Positions 8,319 through 15,614 of a stretch of 46,934 bases of DNA are shown here, in pieces. This DNA comes from an archaeon (GTDB lineage Archaea; Nanobdellota; Nanobdellia; Pacearchaeales; GW2011-AR1). The DNA lies in contig JABHTJ010000006.1 in NCBI GenBank assembly GCA_018697295.1, forward strand, positions 69,133 through 116,066. The letters are read 5' to 3'. Both the position numbers and the translations under genes were made by a program. How positions within the stretch are numbered: position 1 is the stretch's first letter; each line of letters opens with the position of its first letter. The notes beneath the pieces are model-generated. The model saw nothing but the letters and a program-made list of their open reading frames with translations. It was not told the origin of the DNA and searched no databases.

Positions 8319-9473
8319 TTATTTTTTCATTCCTTTCTCGAGCGAGACCAATCCAGGCAATTTCTCTCCGCAAATATAAGCAACTAACGCACCACCAGAT
8401 AAACTAACATAATCTCTTCGCTTTAATCGAACATTCCATTTCTCTAAATAGGTTGACGAATGTCCTCCTGCAACGATTACTTGAGCTTTCGTTTTCATGA
8501 AAGCTTTGTAAATTGTTCTCGTAGCATAGGAAAAATTCTCATTCTCAATTCTCCCAAGCGGCCCCTTAACAAAAATAACTTTAGCTTTCATTATTTCTCG
8601 AACATAGTTTTCAACAGTTTTTTTTCCAACATCAAAAAAATATTCGTCTCGAGGCAAATTTTCAACCAAAATCTCTTCACGCTTTCTGTTCTTTTCATAA
8701 GCAAAATCAGTCGGCAAAATCAAATTATTTTTAAATTTTTTAAGGGTCTTCAATAAACTTCTTTCTTTTCTCAGAAGAGTCTCATGCTTTCCAAGTCGTT
8801 TTCCAGAAGCTAAAATCCCAAGCAAAGAAATAGTTCCACCAGACAGAATTTTTTTATTCCCAAGAAGACAAATTAAATCTTTAGTTTTATTTCCTCCAAT
8901 AATATACAAAACATTTTGCCGAGATTTAATTTTTCTAGCATTTGAAATTTCCTCTTCAAAAGTCAAACCAATATAGCTTGGCAAAACTTTGGGAAAGCTA
9001 ACAAGCGAAGTTTCTTCACGATGACTAACCGAAAAAGCATCATTAACATATAAATCACAAGAAAGCGATAAAATATTTAAGAGTTCATTAGGTTTTTTCA
9101 AGGGTTTATCTTCATCTTTATGAAAACGAATATTTTCTAAAAGTAAAGCTTCTCCATTCTTCATCGAATCAATTGCGTTAAGCGCCTTCTTTCCAACAAT
9201 ATCTTTAACAAAATTAACTCGAACATATTTACTCAAAAGTTTAGCATGATTTTTCAAAGAAATAAAATCTCCTCGTCCTCGTTGTCCTTGATGTGCAATC
9301 AAAATAACTTTCGCACCATGTTTTTTCAAAAAAGAAATAGTTTTGACAGCCGCCTTAATTCTAGGATTCATCATCGGCTTTTTATTTTTCAATGGAGAAT
9401 TAATATCGACACGCACAAGAACTCTTTTTCCACTAAGAGTTTTCCCATTAAGCGAAGATAATTTTTTCATCAT
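8319..9473 (-). CDS. pgk: Phosphoglycerate kinase
   Basis: 384 residues. PGK moves a phosphate between 1,3-bisphosphoglycerate and ADP in glycolysis/gluconeogenesis. RVLVRVDINSPL near the N terminus is the substrate-binding signature; VILIAHQGQRGRGD, LLLENIRFH and YVNDAFSVSHR follow in the expected order; the C-terminal domain has VIVAGGHSSTYLEK and SGGALVAYI. The wording of the N-terminal blocks (HQGQRGRGD) is the archaeal type. The ATG overlaps the gap stop (ATGA), and GGAGGTG sits five bases upstream inside gap, so pgk is the second gene of a gap-pgk operon and uses a real Shine-Dalgarno site. Confidence 0.95.
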   Translation of the reverse strand: MMKKLSSLNGKTLSGKRVLVRVDINSPLKNKKPMMNPRIKAAVKTISFLKKHGAKVILIAHQGQRGRGDFISLKNHAKLLSKYVRVNFVKDIVGKKALNAIDSMKNGEALLLENIRFHKDEDKPLKKPNELLNILSLSCDLYVNDAFSVSHREETSLVSFPKVLPSYIGLTFEEEISNARKIKSRQNVLYIIGGNKTKDLICLLGNKKILSGGTISLLGILASGKRLGKHETLLRKERSLLKTLKKFKNNLILPTDFAYEKNRKREEILVENLPRDEYFFDVGKKTVENYVREIMKAKVIFVKGPLGRIENENFSYATRTIYKAFMKTKAQVIVAGGHSSTYLEKWNVRLKRRDYVSLSGGALVAYICGEKLPGLVSLEKGMKK

Positions 9474-10474
9474 GCACCTCCTTCTAAACGCTCAATCATT
9501 CCAATAACATCAACAACTCTTGAAGAATAGCCAAATTCATTATCGTACCATGAAAGTATGCGAACTGATTTTCCAATTTTTTCAGTTTTCAATGAATCAA
9601 AAACACTCGAATGAGAATTTCGAATAACATCGCTTGATACAAGTTCGTCTGTTGAATATTCTAAAATTCCTCGAAGCTGTTTTTGAGAAGCATCATTAAA
9701 CGCCTTGTTAACCGAAGCAACAGTAAACGGTTTTTTTAACTGCGCAGTTAAATCAATAAGAGAACCAACATCAACAGGAACCCTAACTGAACGTCCAATA
9801 ATTTTTCCTCTTAATTTTGGGAATATGACTTGTATTGAATTACTCGCCCCAGTAGTCGTCGGTATAATATTCTGAGCCGCACTTCTTCCACGCCTAACTT
9901 TGGTCTTGCTACTATCAAGCAAATCTTGGTCATTAGTATATGCGTGAATAGTTGTAAAAGTTGTTTGCACAACCCCAAAATTCTCTTCTAAAACCTTAAC
10001 AACTGGTGCAAGACAATTTGTAGTACAAGACGCAACAGAAATTATTTTATGAGATTTTTTTAATTTAGAACCATTAACGCCCGGAACAATCGTCAAATCT
10101 GGTTTACTCCCAGAACACGGGGCCGTAATAATCACTTTTGTAGCACCAGCTTTTTGATGAGCGCAAGCTTTTTTTGGATCGGTAAACATCCCCGTAGCCT
10201 CAACAACAACATCAACGCGAAGTTTTTTCCAAGGGAGAGTAGCAGGATTTCTTTTTTTCAAAACTAAAATTTCTTTCCCATCCACAACTAAATTGTTTCC
10301 AGAAATTTCTACTTTCTTGTTCAACTTACCATAAATAGAATCATACGTCAATAAATAACGAGCGTCTTTAACTCCATGAACATCATTTACTGCAACAACA
10401 TCATATCCTCCTTCAAGTAAAATCCTCGTTACAATTCGCCCAATTCGCCCAAATCCATTCACCGCAATTCTCAT
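9470..10474 (-). CDS. gap: Class I (bacterial-type) glyceraldehyde-3-phosphate dehydrogenase
   Basis: 334 residues, the normal class I length. NAD-binding GFGRIGR (7-13) begins the Rossmann fold; the catalytic cysteine is C150 in SVASCTTNCLAP; the HAYTNDQ and WYDNEFGYSSRVVD blocks are canonical. Most archaea use the unrelated class II enzyme, so a class I enzyme here points to ancient acquisition from bacteria, as in several DPANN lineages. The stop is TGA and overlaps the pgk ATG. Upstream, GGTGA lies a few bases before the ATG and AT-rich boxes lie at about 10495-10515, suggesting a short leader rather than a leaderless start. Confidence 0.96.
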   Translation of the reverse strand: MRIAVNGFGRIGRIVTRILLEGGYDVVAVNDVHGVKDARYLLTYDSIYGKLNKKVEISGNNLVVDGKEILVLKKRNPATLPWKKLRVDVVVEATGMFTDPKKACAHQKAGATKVIITAPCSGSKPDLTIVPGVNGSKLKKSHKIISVASCTTNCLAPVVKVLEENFGVVQTTFTTIHAYTNDQDLLDSSKTKVRRGRSAAQNIIPTTTGASNSIQVIFPKLRGKIIGRSVRVPVDVGSLIDLTAQLKKPFTVASVNKAFNDASQKQLRGILEYSTDELVSSDVIRNSHSSVFDSLKTEKIGKSVRILSWYDNEFGYSSRVVDVIGMIERLEGGA

Positions 10475-10568
10475 TTCATCACCTAACGAAAATAAGATTA
10501 TAATCTATTTAAGTGTAGCGATTTTTATCAAACGAAAGTCTTATAACTCCTAAATTTTTTAATTTTTT
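10475..10568. promoter_or_regulatory. Divergent promoter region between gap and the 10569 gene
   Basis: This 94-base gap separates divergent genes. For the rightward gene, CTTATAAC (10540-10547) is centred 25 bases before its ATG. For gap, AT-rich boxes read on the minus strand as ACTTAAATAG and ATTATAATC, followed by GGTGA just before the ATG. The two start regions are close enough for a shared regulator, but I see no clear operator palindrome. Confidence 0.45.
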
Positions 10569-10922
10569 ATGGATGAAAGAATAAAAGCTCTAGGGGAGTT
10601 AAATGACAAGATTACCAGAATAGGTGCAGTTCTTTGTGATTTAGATCTTGGAGAAGAAGTTGAAATTGAAGGAGTAAAATATCTTCATGAAAAAAATGAA
10701 ATTGATAGAAGCATAATTAAGGCTACAACTCCTTCTGGAAGAACCCTAAGGGGGCTTTGCAGTACCGATCCCCTTGAGCCATACCATATCCATAATCTTG
10801 CACCTCAATGTTTGGGGCAATCAGTTTCTATGGTCGGAGAAGTTTACCACGATCTTGGAAGAAGAGAAGCATTTTCTCCAAAAGGACGTTATCTCGAAGG
10901 AAGAGCAAACCATTTATCTTAG
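10569..10922 (+). CDS. Conserved-looking hypothetical protein
   Basis: 117 residues, soluble, with no signal peptide or membrane span. The N-terminal half is acidic and helical (KALGELNDKITRIGAVLCDLDLGEE) and then gives way to beta-like segments. The centre contains TTPSGRTLRGLCSTDPLEPYHIHNL, where the His-x-His and two Cys could bind metal. I do not recognise the family. It has its own TATA box and is divergent from gap. The next gene downstream is convergent, so it is monocistronic. Confidence 0.65.
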   Translation: MDERIKALGELNDKITRIGAVLCDLDLGEEVEIEGVKYLHEKNEIDRSIIKATTPSGRTLRGLCSTDPLEPYHIHNLAPQCLGQSVSMVGEVYHDLGRREAFSPKGRYLEGRANHLS

Positions 10923-10965
10923 ATATTCTCAATAACAAAATTCTCAAAAAATTAAACTCTCAAAT

Positions 10966-11499
10966 CTAACACTTAATAGTTTTGGTAGAAATCTTACAAG
11001 GCAATCGTGACTTTGCAGACTTAATCAATTTTCGAGCTTCAACTTCAGCCTTTTCATTCTTAACACCAATAACATAAAGAACTTGTCCAGGTTTAATCAA
11101 AGCTGCTCGTCCCATTGTTTTTCCAAAAGCTCGACTCATACCGGTCTGCATACGATCAGCTCCAGCACCAGTAAGCATTTTATTTTCTCGAAGAATGTGG
11201 TGTGGATAAATCTTAACTTCTAAATAAAATTCCTTTCCAACTTTAATCTGAAGAAATCGGTTAAAAAACTGTCGAACTGCTTCAATCGCATTATCTCGTA
11301 ATTGAATTTTTTCTTTAGATGAAACATGAATACAAATTGGGAATTCTTTATTATCATATCCCTTTAAGTCACCCATCTTAAATTTAACAATTCTAGCATT
11401 TGGAATAGTTTTGATATATGATTTACTTCGTTTCTTAGATTTACGGGTATATGGTCGCGCTTTTCGCTTAGTATAAGCCGATCCTTTTCTTAGTGCCAT
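10966..11499 (-). CDS. rpl10e: Large-subunit ribosomal protein L10e (uL16)
   Basis: 177 residues, the archaeal/eukaryotic L10e (L16 family) length. The basic N terminus with RKARPYTRKSKKRSKSYI and the central blocks REFYLEVKIYPHH-like (here KEFYLEVKIYPHHILREN), GAGADRMQTGMSRAFGK and AALIKPGQVLYVI are diagnostic. The protein sits at the central protuberance near the peptidyl-transferase centre and tRNA. Its ATG shares one base with the L35Ae stop, so the two form a coupled operon with L35Ae first. It ends in TAG. Confidence 0.96.
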   Translation of the reverse strand: MALRKGSAYTKRKARPYTRKSKKRSKSYIKTIPNARIVKFKMGDLKGYDNKEFPICIHVSSKEKIQLRDNAIEAVRQFFNRFLQIKVGKEFYLEVKIYPHHILRENKMLTGAGADRMQTGMSRAFGKTMGRAALIKPGQVLYVIGVKNEKAEVEARKLIKSAKSRLPCKISTKTIKC

Positions 11500-11765
11500 T
11501 ATTCTAATTTAACCTCAGTTCCAATTGCTTGTCCGGGAAGTCCTTTTTCAAAAAGAGCTCGAACAACACCATTATTTCCATGAGCTGAACTAATCTTTCC
11601 AGAAATTTTTTTCGCTTCCTTTCCAGTTGAAGTCCAAGTAACACTTTTACCTACAAATGCTGCTGCTTTCTCTCGAGAATCTGACCCAGCTATCTCTATT
11701 AAAAAATGTCGAGGAGTATAATTTTTCCGTCCTCGTCTAAATTGTACGACTGTTGCTTTAACCAT
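11499..11765 (-). CDS. rpl35ae: Ribosomal protein L35Ae (eL33)
   Basis: 88 residues. FRRGRKNYTPRHFLIEI, the central GKSVTWTSTGK and the C-terminal GNNGVVRALFEKGLPGQAIGTEV are the L35Ae beta-barrel signatures. This protein exists only in archaea and eukaryotes and is strong evidence for archaeal origin of the contig. CTTTAAAAAG on the minus strand lies 25 bases before the ATG (11786-11796), a leaderless promoter that should also drive rpl10e. Confidence 0.95.
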   Translation of the reverse strand: MVKATVVQFRRGRKNYTPRHFLIEIAGSDSREKAAAFVGKSVTWTSTGKEAKKISGKISSAHGNNGVVRALFEKGLPGQAIGTEVKLE

Positions 11766-11821
11766 GAAAAATAGTTCGTCGAATTGCTTTAAAAAGTTTT
11801 GGTTGAGAAATAAACAACTTC

Positions 11822-13702
11822 TTATTGAACCAAATCAAATTTCCCAAACGCTTTCTCAATAACTGCGAGCGCAGAAGAATCAATCACTATTTCTTTATTT
11901 TCTCGCTCTCCAAGCTCTTTTCGAAGTTCTTCAGAATCAGATTTTACAAGCTTGCTCCCAACAATCTTTTCAATCTTCGAACCATTAACTAAAAACGTAT
12001 TTTTCAAAAAGAAAACTTCTGCATTAGAATCTCGTCCCTTAACCAAAAACTTCGCTTTATCCATTGCAGCAAACTCACATCGCTGATTATATTCGATAAG
12101 CGAGTTCATAATTTCAAGGGCACCTTTCTTCGCATCTTCAACAGCTCGCGTCGTCTTAAACATTTCAACAATTCTATCGTCTTCGGATTTCTTTTTCCCA
12201 GCCTTCTTAGGTTTAGGTGCCGGCTTTCCTAAATCTTCCTTGACTCTAATAATTTTCTTAATATTGTCCAAATATCTCTGCGGAAGTTTTCCAGTTTCAA
12301 CAAATTCTTTCTTAAAATTTTGAATAATCAATTTTTCAGATGAATGTTTATTTTCAAGAGCAGCCTTAAGCATATGAAATAATTCATCATAAGTTTTCGA
12401 AATTGCATTTTCAGCAACGCGCTTTTCAATATCTAATCTAAGTTCCTTTAATCGTTTAATAAAATCTATCGCATTCTTGCTCATTTCATCAAGCTCAGTC
12501 CCATTCATTTTTTTATTTTTTCCATGTTCGTAATCCTTGTAATATCTCACAATAGATTCAATAATCTTAACATATTTTTCTTCCAAGATTTTTTCTTTTT
12601 CAAAAAATACTTCTCTAATTAGTTTAATCGTTTCTTTTGGCGTCGATGGAGCAAGACCATACAACATTAAAATTCCTTGACTCGGCGTTAAAACTCCCCA
12701 ATAAATATCCATAACAGCAATATCCAAAATTCGTCTCTCAATATTTTTCTCTAATTTATTCCCTGAACTCATAAACATATCAATTGCTTCGGGACTTGGC
12801 TTTATCTTCCCCATTCGCAAAAGAGATTTCCAAGGAAGGAATGCTCCCCGGTCATATAATGGAATCCCATCCCGAATAAAAGTAAACATAACTGGATGAG
12901 CGTCTTTTACAGAATCCCAAAATTCAGTCATAAGATAAATTTGAACATTCAAAATATTGTTCTTAACACCAGCAACAGCTTGGGCCTCTTGAATATACTG
13001 ATTAATAATTCCCCTTAGTTTTTCTTTTAATTCTAACCTCGGCATTCGTTTAACATCTGTATCATCAATAATTATGAAAACATCAACATCACTAGTTTTA
13101 ACAACATCTCCTCGAGTAAGTGAACCAGAAACGACATAACTTGTCACATATTTCTCAAATTTTCTTAAAACCATCGACTTATGAATCTGCGCAACACGAA
13201 TCATGGATAAAATTCCTTTGTCCATAAGTGGATAAGAAATCGCGAGAGCTTCAGCAACTTCAAACTTTGAATCTAGTCCTAAATTCCAAAGATCAACTTG
13301 AGTCATTACATGAATCCAAAATTTATCAGAAATTTTCTTCGCTCGTTCAACCATCTCAAGGCGAATTTCTTTAATTTGCTTAAATTTTTTCTCAGGAATC
13401 AAAACCAAAACATGTACTAATTCTTTTTTCGAATCCTCCTCGACAATTTCATATTCTTCCTCAATTTTTTTAGAAGCTTGTTTAGGAATTATTCCAATAG
13501 CTTCGATAAATTTGTATTTCTCGACAAAAGATTCATGAAGTGCTTTAACATCGTCTCCTGCTTTCTTCGCTTTTTCTTTTAAGGCATCTCCAAGCTGGTT
13601 TGAAATAGGAAGACCAGGAACTTTTGAACCAGGAGAATAATCTTTAGAAATCGTTTGCTCGACAGATTTTTCTTCTGCAGCAGATTTGTGTTCAGTTGCC
13701 AT
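11822..13702 (-). CDS. Large nucleotidyltransferase-fold protein
   Basis: 626 residues, cytoplasmic. Residues 187-215 contain a polymerase-beta-type nucleotidyltransferase core: VSGSLTRGDVV followed by SDVDVFIII, i.e. GSx3GD and a DxD pair (205-207) for two metal ions. Upstream is a basic/acidic region with an extra alpha-beta part (90-150); downstream (about 300-450) are long helices that could be HEPN-like; near 500 there is a Lys/Pro-rich linker and a last compact domain. I do not recognise a named enzyme. It could modify a nucleic acid or a protein. It starts from its own leaderless promoter (TTTATATAA at about 13720-13729), next to ribosomal protein genes but not in their operon. Confidence 0.7.
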   Translation of the reverse strand: MATEHKSAAEEKSVEQTISKDYSPGSKVPGLPISNQLGDALKEKAKKAGDDVKALHESFVEKYKFIEAIGIIPKQASKKIEEEYEIVEEDSKKELVHVLVLIPEKKFKQIKEIRLEMVERAKKISDKFWIHVMTQVDLWNLGLDSKFEVAEALAISYPLMDKGILSMIRVAQIHKSMVLRKFEKYVTSYVVSGSLTRGDVVKTSDVDVFIIIDDTDVKRMPRLELKEKLRGIINQYIQEAQAVAGVKNNILNVQIYLMTEFWDSVKDAHPVMFTFIRDGIPLYDRGAFLPWKSLLRMGKIKPSPEAIDMFMSSGNKLEKNIERRILDIAVMDIYWGVLTPSQGILMLYGLAPSTPKETIKLIREVFFEKEKILEEKYVKIIESIVRYYKDYEHGKNKKMNGTELDEMSKNAIDFIKRLKELRLDIEKRVAENAISKTYDELFHMLKAALENKHSSEKLIIQNFKKEFVETGKLPQRYLDNIKKIIRVKEDLGKPAPKPKKAGKKKSEDDRIVEMFKTTRAVEDAKKGALEIMNSLIEYNQRCEFAAMDKAKFLVKGRDSNAEVFFLKNTFLVNGSKIEKIVGSKLVKSDSEELRKELGERENKEIVIDSSALAVIEKAFGKFDLVQ

Positions 13703-13767
13703 AATTTGTAAATGTGATTTTATTATATAAATGTTATTACTATTTTTTAAGAGTTAGAAGTAGTAAT

Positions 13768-13996
13768 TTTAAGCAGATACAAATTTAAGCAATTCAAAAA
13801 TTAAGAATGCTGGCCAAACAAGAGCTTTGAGTACCCCGACAACTCCAATCCCAAAACTCGTCGCTGTACTAATATAATAAATCACTGCTCAAAGAAATCC
13901 TAGTCCATAAGTACATCCACCAGAGCAATTACTCCGAACATTAACATTAGTACAATTATCTGTTTTCATCATTTTCTTTTTTACTTTTTTCACCAT
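13768..13996 (-). pseudogene. Disrupted small hydrophobic protein with in-frame TGA and a frameshift
   Basis: From an ATG at 13996, 25 bases after the box TTTATTAATAG, the frame encodes a basic Cys-containing start, then CSGGCTYGLGFL, then TGA (13889-13891), then AVIYYISTATSFGIGVV, VGVLKALVWPAFL, where an extra base in a TTAAATTTTTG stretch shifts the frame; the other frame continues IFELLKFVSA and stops at 13768. Together these pieces give a complete small membrane protein of about 75 residues of a kind I recall as common in DPANN and CPR genomes, where the TGA position is usually Gly. Two lesions make decay or sequence error more likely than recoding. TGA is a stop elsewhere in this window. 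Confidence 0.65.
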
Positions 13997-14040
13997 ATTA
14001 TCTTTACGCTCTAGCTATTAATAAATGTTTCTTACAATAT

Positions 14041-14110
14041 GGCCCCACCAAGAATCGAACTTGGGTCTGCTCGGTGTAAGCGAGATGGTCTACCATTAGC
14101 CTATGGGGCC
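14041..14110 (-). tRNA. tRNA-Val (anticodon UAC)
   Basis: Read on the minus strand, a 70-base cloverleaf fits: seven-base acceptor GGCCCCA pairing with TGGGGCC, a D arm with GGTA, an anticodon loop CTTACAC giving UAC, and a T arm CCAAG-TTCGATT-CTTGG with a perfect stem. CCA is not encoded. The anticodon stem has four good pairs with a T-C mismatch at its base. There is no intron. It decodes GUA and related valine codons. Its promoter lies inside an inverted repeat (14125-14164). Confidence 0.93.
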
Positions 14111-14124
14111 GAGTTTGCGAGACA

Positions 14125-14164
14125 CCATAGGCTTAAATATCTTAGATATTGCTTTAGCCTATGG
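14125..14164. repeat. Inverted repeat around the tRNA-Val promoter, one arm copying the tRNA 5' end
   Basis: CCATAGGCT (14125-14133) and AGCCTATGG (14156-14164) are perfect inverted arms around a 22-base AT-rich spacer. The right arm, extended to TTAGCCTATGGG (14154-14165), is identical to 12 bases of the tRNA-Val gene at 14096-14107, 58 bases away. So part of the tRNA 5' region is present once more in direct orientation and once inverted. Confidence 0.7.
14130..14141 (-). promoter_or_regulatory. TATA box of tRNA-Val
   Basis: On the minus strand GATATTTAAGCC is centred about 26 bases before the tRNA 5' end at 14110. It lies between the arms of the inverted repeat, so cruciform formation or binding to the arms could affect access. 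Confidence 0.5.
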
Positions 14165-14215
14165 GACTGACAAGAATAAATATTTATTACTTCTTTTAAA
14201 TGTAACTAATAAGAT

Positions 14216-14446
14216 TTAATCTTTGTAATCTGTCTTAACTCTTCTAACAATCTTAGAAACTCTCAACTTGAAATTAATTATCATAATTGTCACTCCAATA
14301 ACTATGAAAATAAAACCACTGCCACTAAATATTGGGCCATCAGATTTAACAATCAAAAAAACTCCTACTAGGGTCGAAATAAGTGCTAGAAATAAAATTT
14401 TAGTTCCTCTCAACACCGAGAATATTGTTTCAATCCCATTTTCCAT
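14216..14446 (-). CDS. Small two-span membrane protein
   Basis: 76 residues from the ATG at 14446 (MENGIETIFS). A longer frame would begin at a TTG at 14467, but a TATA-like box at 14469-14478 fits a leaderless start at 14446. Two hydrophobic spans (about 14-32 and 42-58) are separated by a short Gly/Ser loop (SDGPIFSGSG), and the C terminus is basic, so both ends are probably inside. I do not recognise the family. Confidence 0.6.
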   Translation of the reverse strand: MENGIETIFSVLRGTKILFLALISTLVGVFLIVKSDGPIFSGSGFIFIVIGVTIMIINFKLRVSKIVRRVKTDYKD

Positions 14447-14539
14447 GTAATTCTTTAACAATCCCAACTTATAAATTTAATTAAAACTTATCTCTTCTAA
14501 CATCAAAAATTTTATAAATGATAAATTCTTAATCGAGTC

Positions 14540-15433
14540 ATGAAAAAAGTTTTGATGTTAGTTTTTATCTTAATCTTGGCAGGGAATGTCCTCGCTATGG
14601 ATGGTCCAATAACTGTTCAAACAGAGCCGGGAAATCATGTTAAAATCTATACATGGATGCCAGATGGAGGACCATTGCTGGATCTAGTTGAAGGAGATGC
14701 AGATGAAGAGGGATTGTTTTCTACAATCTTTTTTGCATTAAATGAACCTACAGTAAAATATCAGGTAAGAATCTTAAGTGGTCTTAGTCCTATTACTGAA
14801 GAAACATTCGAAGGAAAAGGAATCGAAAATCCGCTTTGGATTGACTGTCTTTCAGGAGAATGCATAATGACTATTGACACAAGGGTTATTGTTAAAGAAG
14901 AGCCAGAAGAAACAAATTCAACTGAAGAAATAGAAGAAGAAATCAACTCGACAGAAGAAAATGAAACAAATTCCACAAATGAAACGATGGAAGGACTTCC
15001 TCAAGAAATTACAGAAGAAGAAATTACAGAAGATTCAAGCAGTTTCCGAATTACAGGAAATGCAATTTTAACAAAAGATGACGGTTCTATAAGGAAAAGT
15101 CTCATTTATGGATCAATTCTTCTTTTCTTTTTAGTTATGGTTTTTATGATTGGAATGTCGCACCGAAAAAATCCTGAACTGAAGGGAATGCGCTATAAAG
15201 AAAAGGAGCTAAAGAAAATAGAAAAGGAAATCAAGACAAAAGAAAAAGCAATAAGAAATGTTAAGGAATCAAATGAACGTAAAATGAAAATTGAAGAAGC
15301 GAAGAATAAATTAAGAGATGATGAAAAAGAATTAGATTCCTTAGAAGAAGATAGTTCTGGATTATTGCAGGCTAAAGAAAAACTATATCAAAAAGAAAAT
15401 GAGTTAAAAGAACTCGAAGAGAAAAAAGAGTAA
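14540..15433 (+). CDS. Exported membrane protein with ITGN motif and cytoplasmic coiled coil
   Basis: 297 residues. Signal peptide 1-19, a beta-rich outer domain (20-120) with ITVQTEPGNHVKIYT and a Cys pair (CLSGEC), then an acidic linker with repeated N-S-T sequons (about 125-165) that could be N-glycosylated. The motif ITGNAI (171-176) stands about 14 residues before a membrane span (188-206). The C-terminal 90 residues are a Lys/Glu coiled coil on the cytoplasmic side. Such a layout suits a surface domain tied to an internal partner. A TATA-like TTTTATAAAT lies 25 bases upstream. Confidence 0.7.
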   Translation: MKKVLMLVFILILAGNVLAMDGPITVQTEPGNHVKIYTWMPDGGPLLDLVEGDADEEGLFSTIFFALNEPTVKYQVRILSGLSPITEETFEGKGIENPLWIDCLSGECIMTIDTRVIVKEEPEETNSTEEIEEEINSTEENETNSTNETMEGLPQEITEEEITEDSSSFRITGNAILTKDDGSIRKSLIYGSILLFFLVMVFMIGMSHRKNPELKGMRYKEKELKKIEKEIKTKEKAIRNVKESNERKMKIEEAKNKLRDDEKELDSLEEDSSGLLQAKEKLYQKENELKELEEKKE

Positions 15434-15614
15434 TCGTCTTCCAAACTTCCAAACATAAAAATATTTAAAATATTTCTCAACCAATAACTTTATAAAACAA
15501 AATTATTTTCATAAGGTATACTAAAGTAAAGAAATGTATGTTGAGTTCGAATCCTTGGACAATTTTGTCGTGGGGATTTAAAAAAATCTTGCTATTTCTT
15601 AAGAACACTAGTTA
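15434..15614 (+). promoter_or_regulatory. Promoter and leader of the first DEAD-box helicase
   Basis: CTTTATAAAA at about 15488-15497 is a good TATA box, but the helicase ATG is about 120 bases further on, unlike the leaderless genes around it. The leader would contain a 15-codon open frame (15534-15581, MYVEFESLDNFVVGI), a GATTTAAAAAAATC self-complementary run, and AAGAAAT/ATTTCTT segments that could pair. A second AT-rich box at about 15575 could give a shorter transcript. A long leader is known for some cold-induced archaeal deaD genes; regulation here is inference. Confidence 0.4.

Noticed and set aside
13889-13891. TGA as a recoded Gly or selenocysteine codon
   Set aside because: Other genes in the window end at TGA, a second frame break lies downstream, and no SECIS-like hairpin is apparent next to it, so recoding is not supported yet.
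14041-14165. Attachment site of an integrated element at tRNA-Val
   Set aside because: The repeat is only 12 bases, it copies the tRNA 5' rather than 3' part, and no integrase gene is in the window; kept as a finding about duplication, not as an att site.
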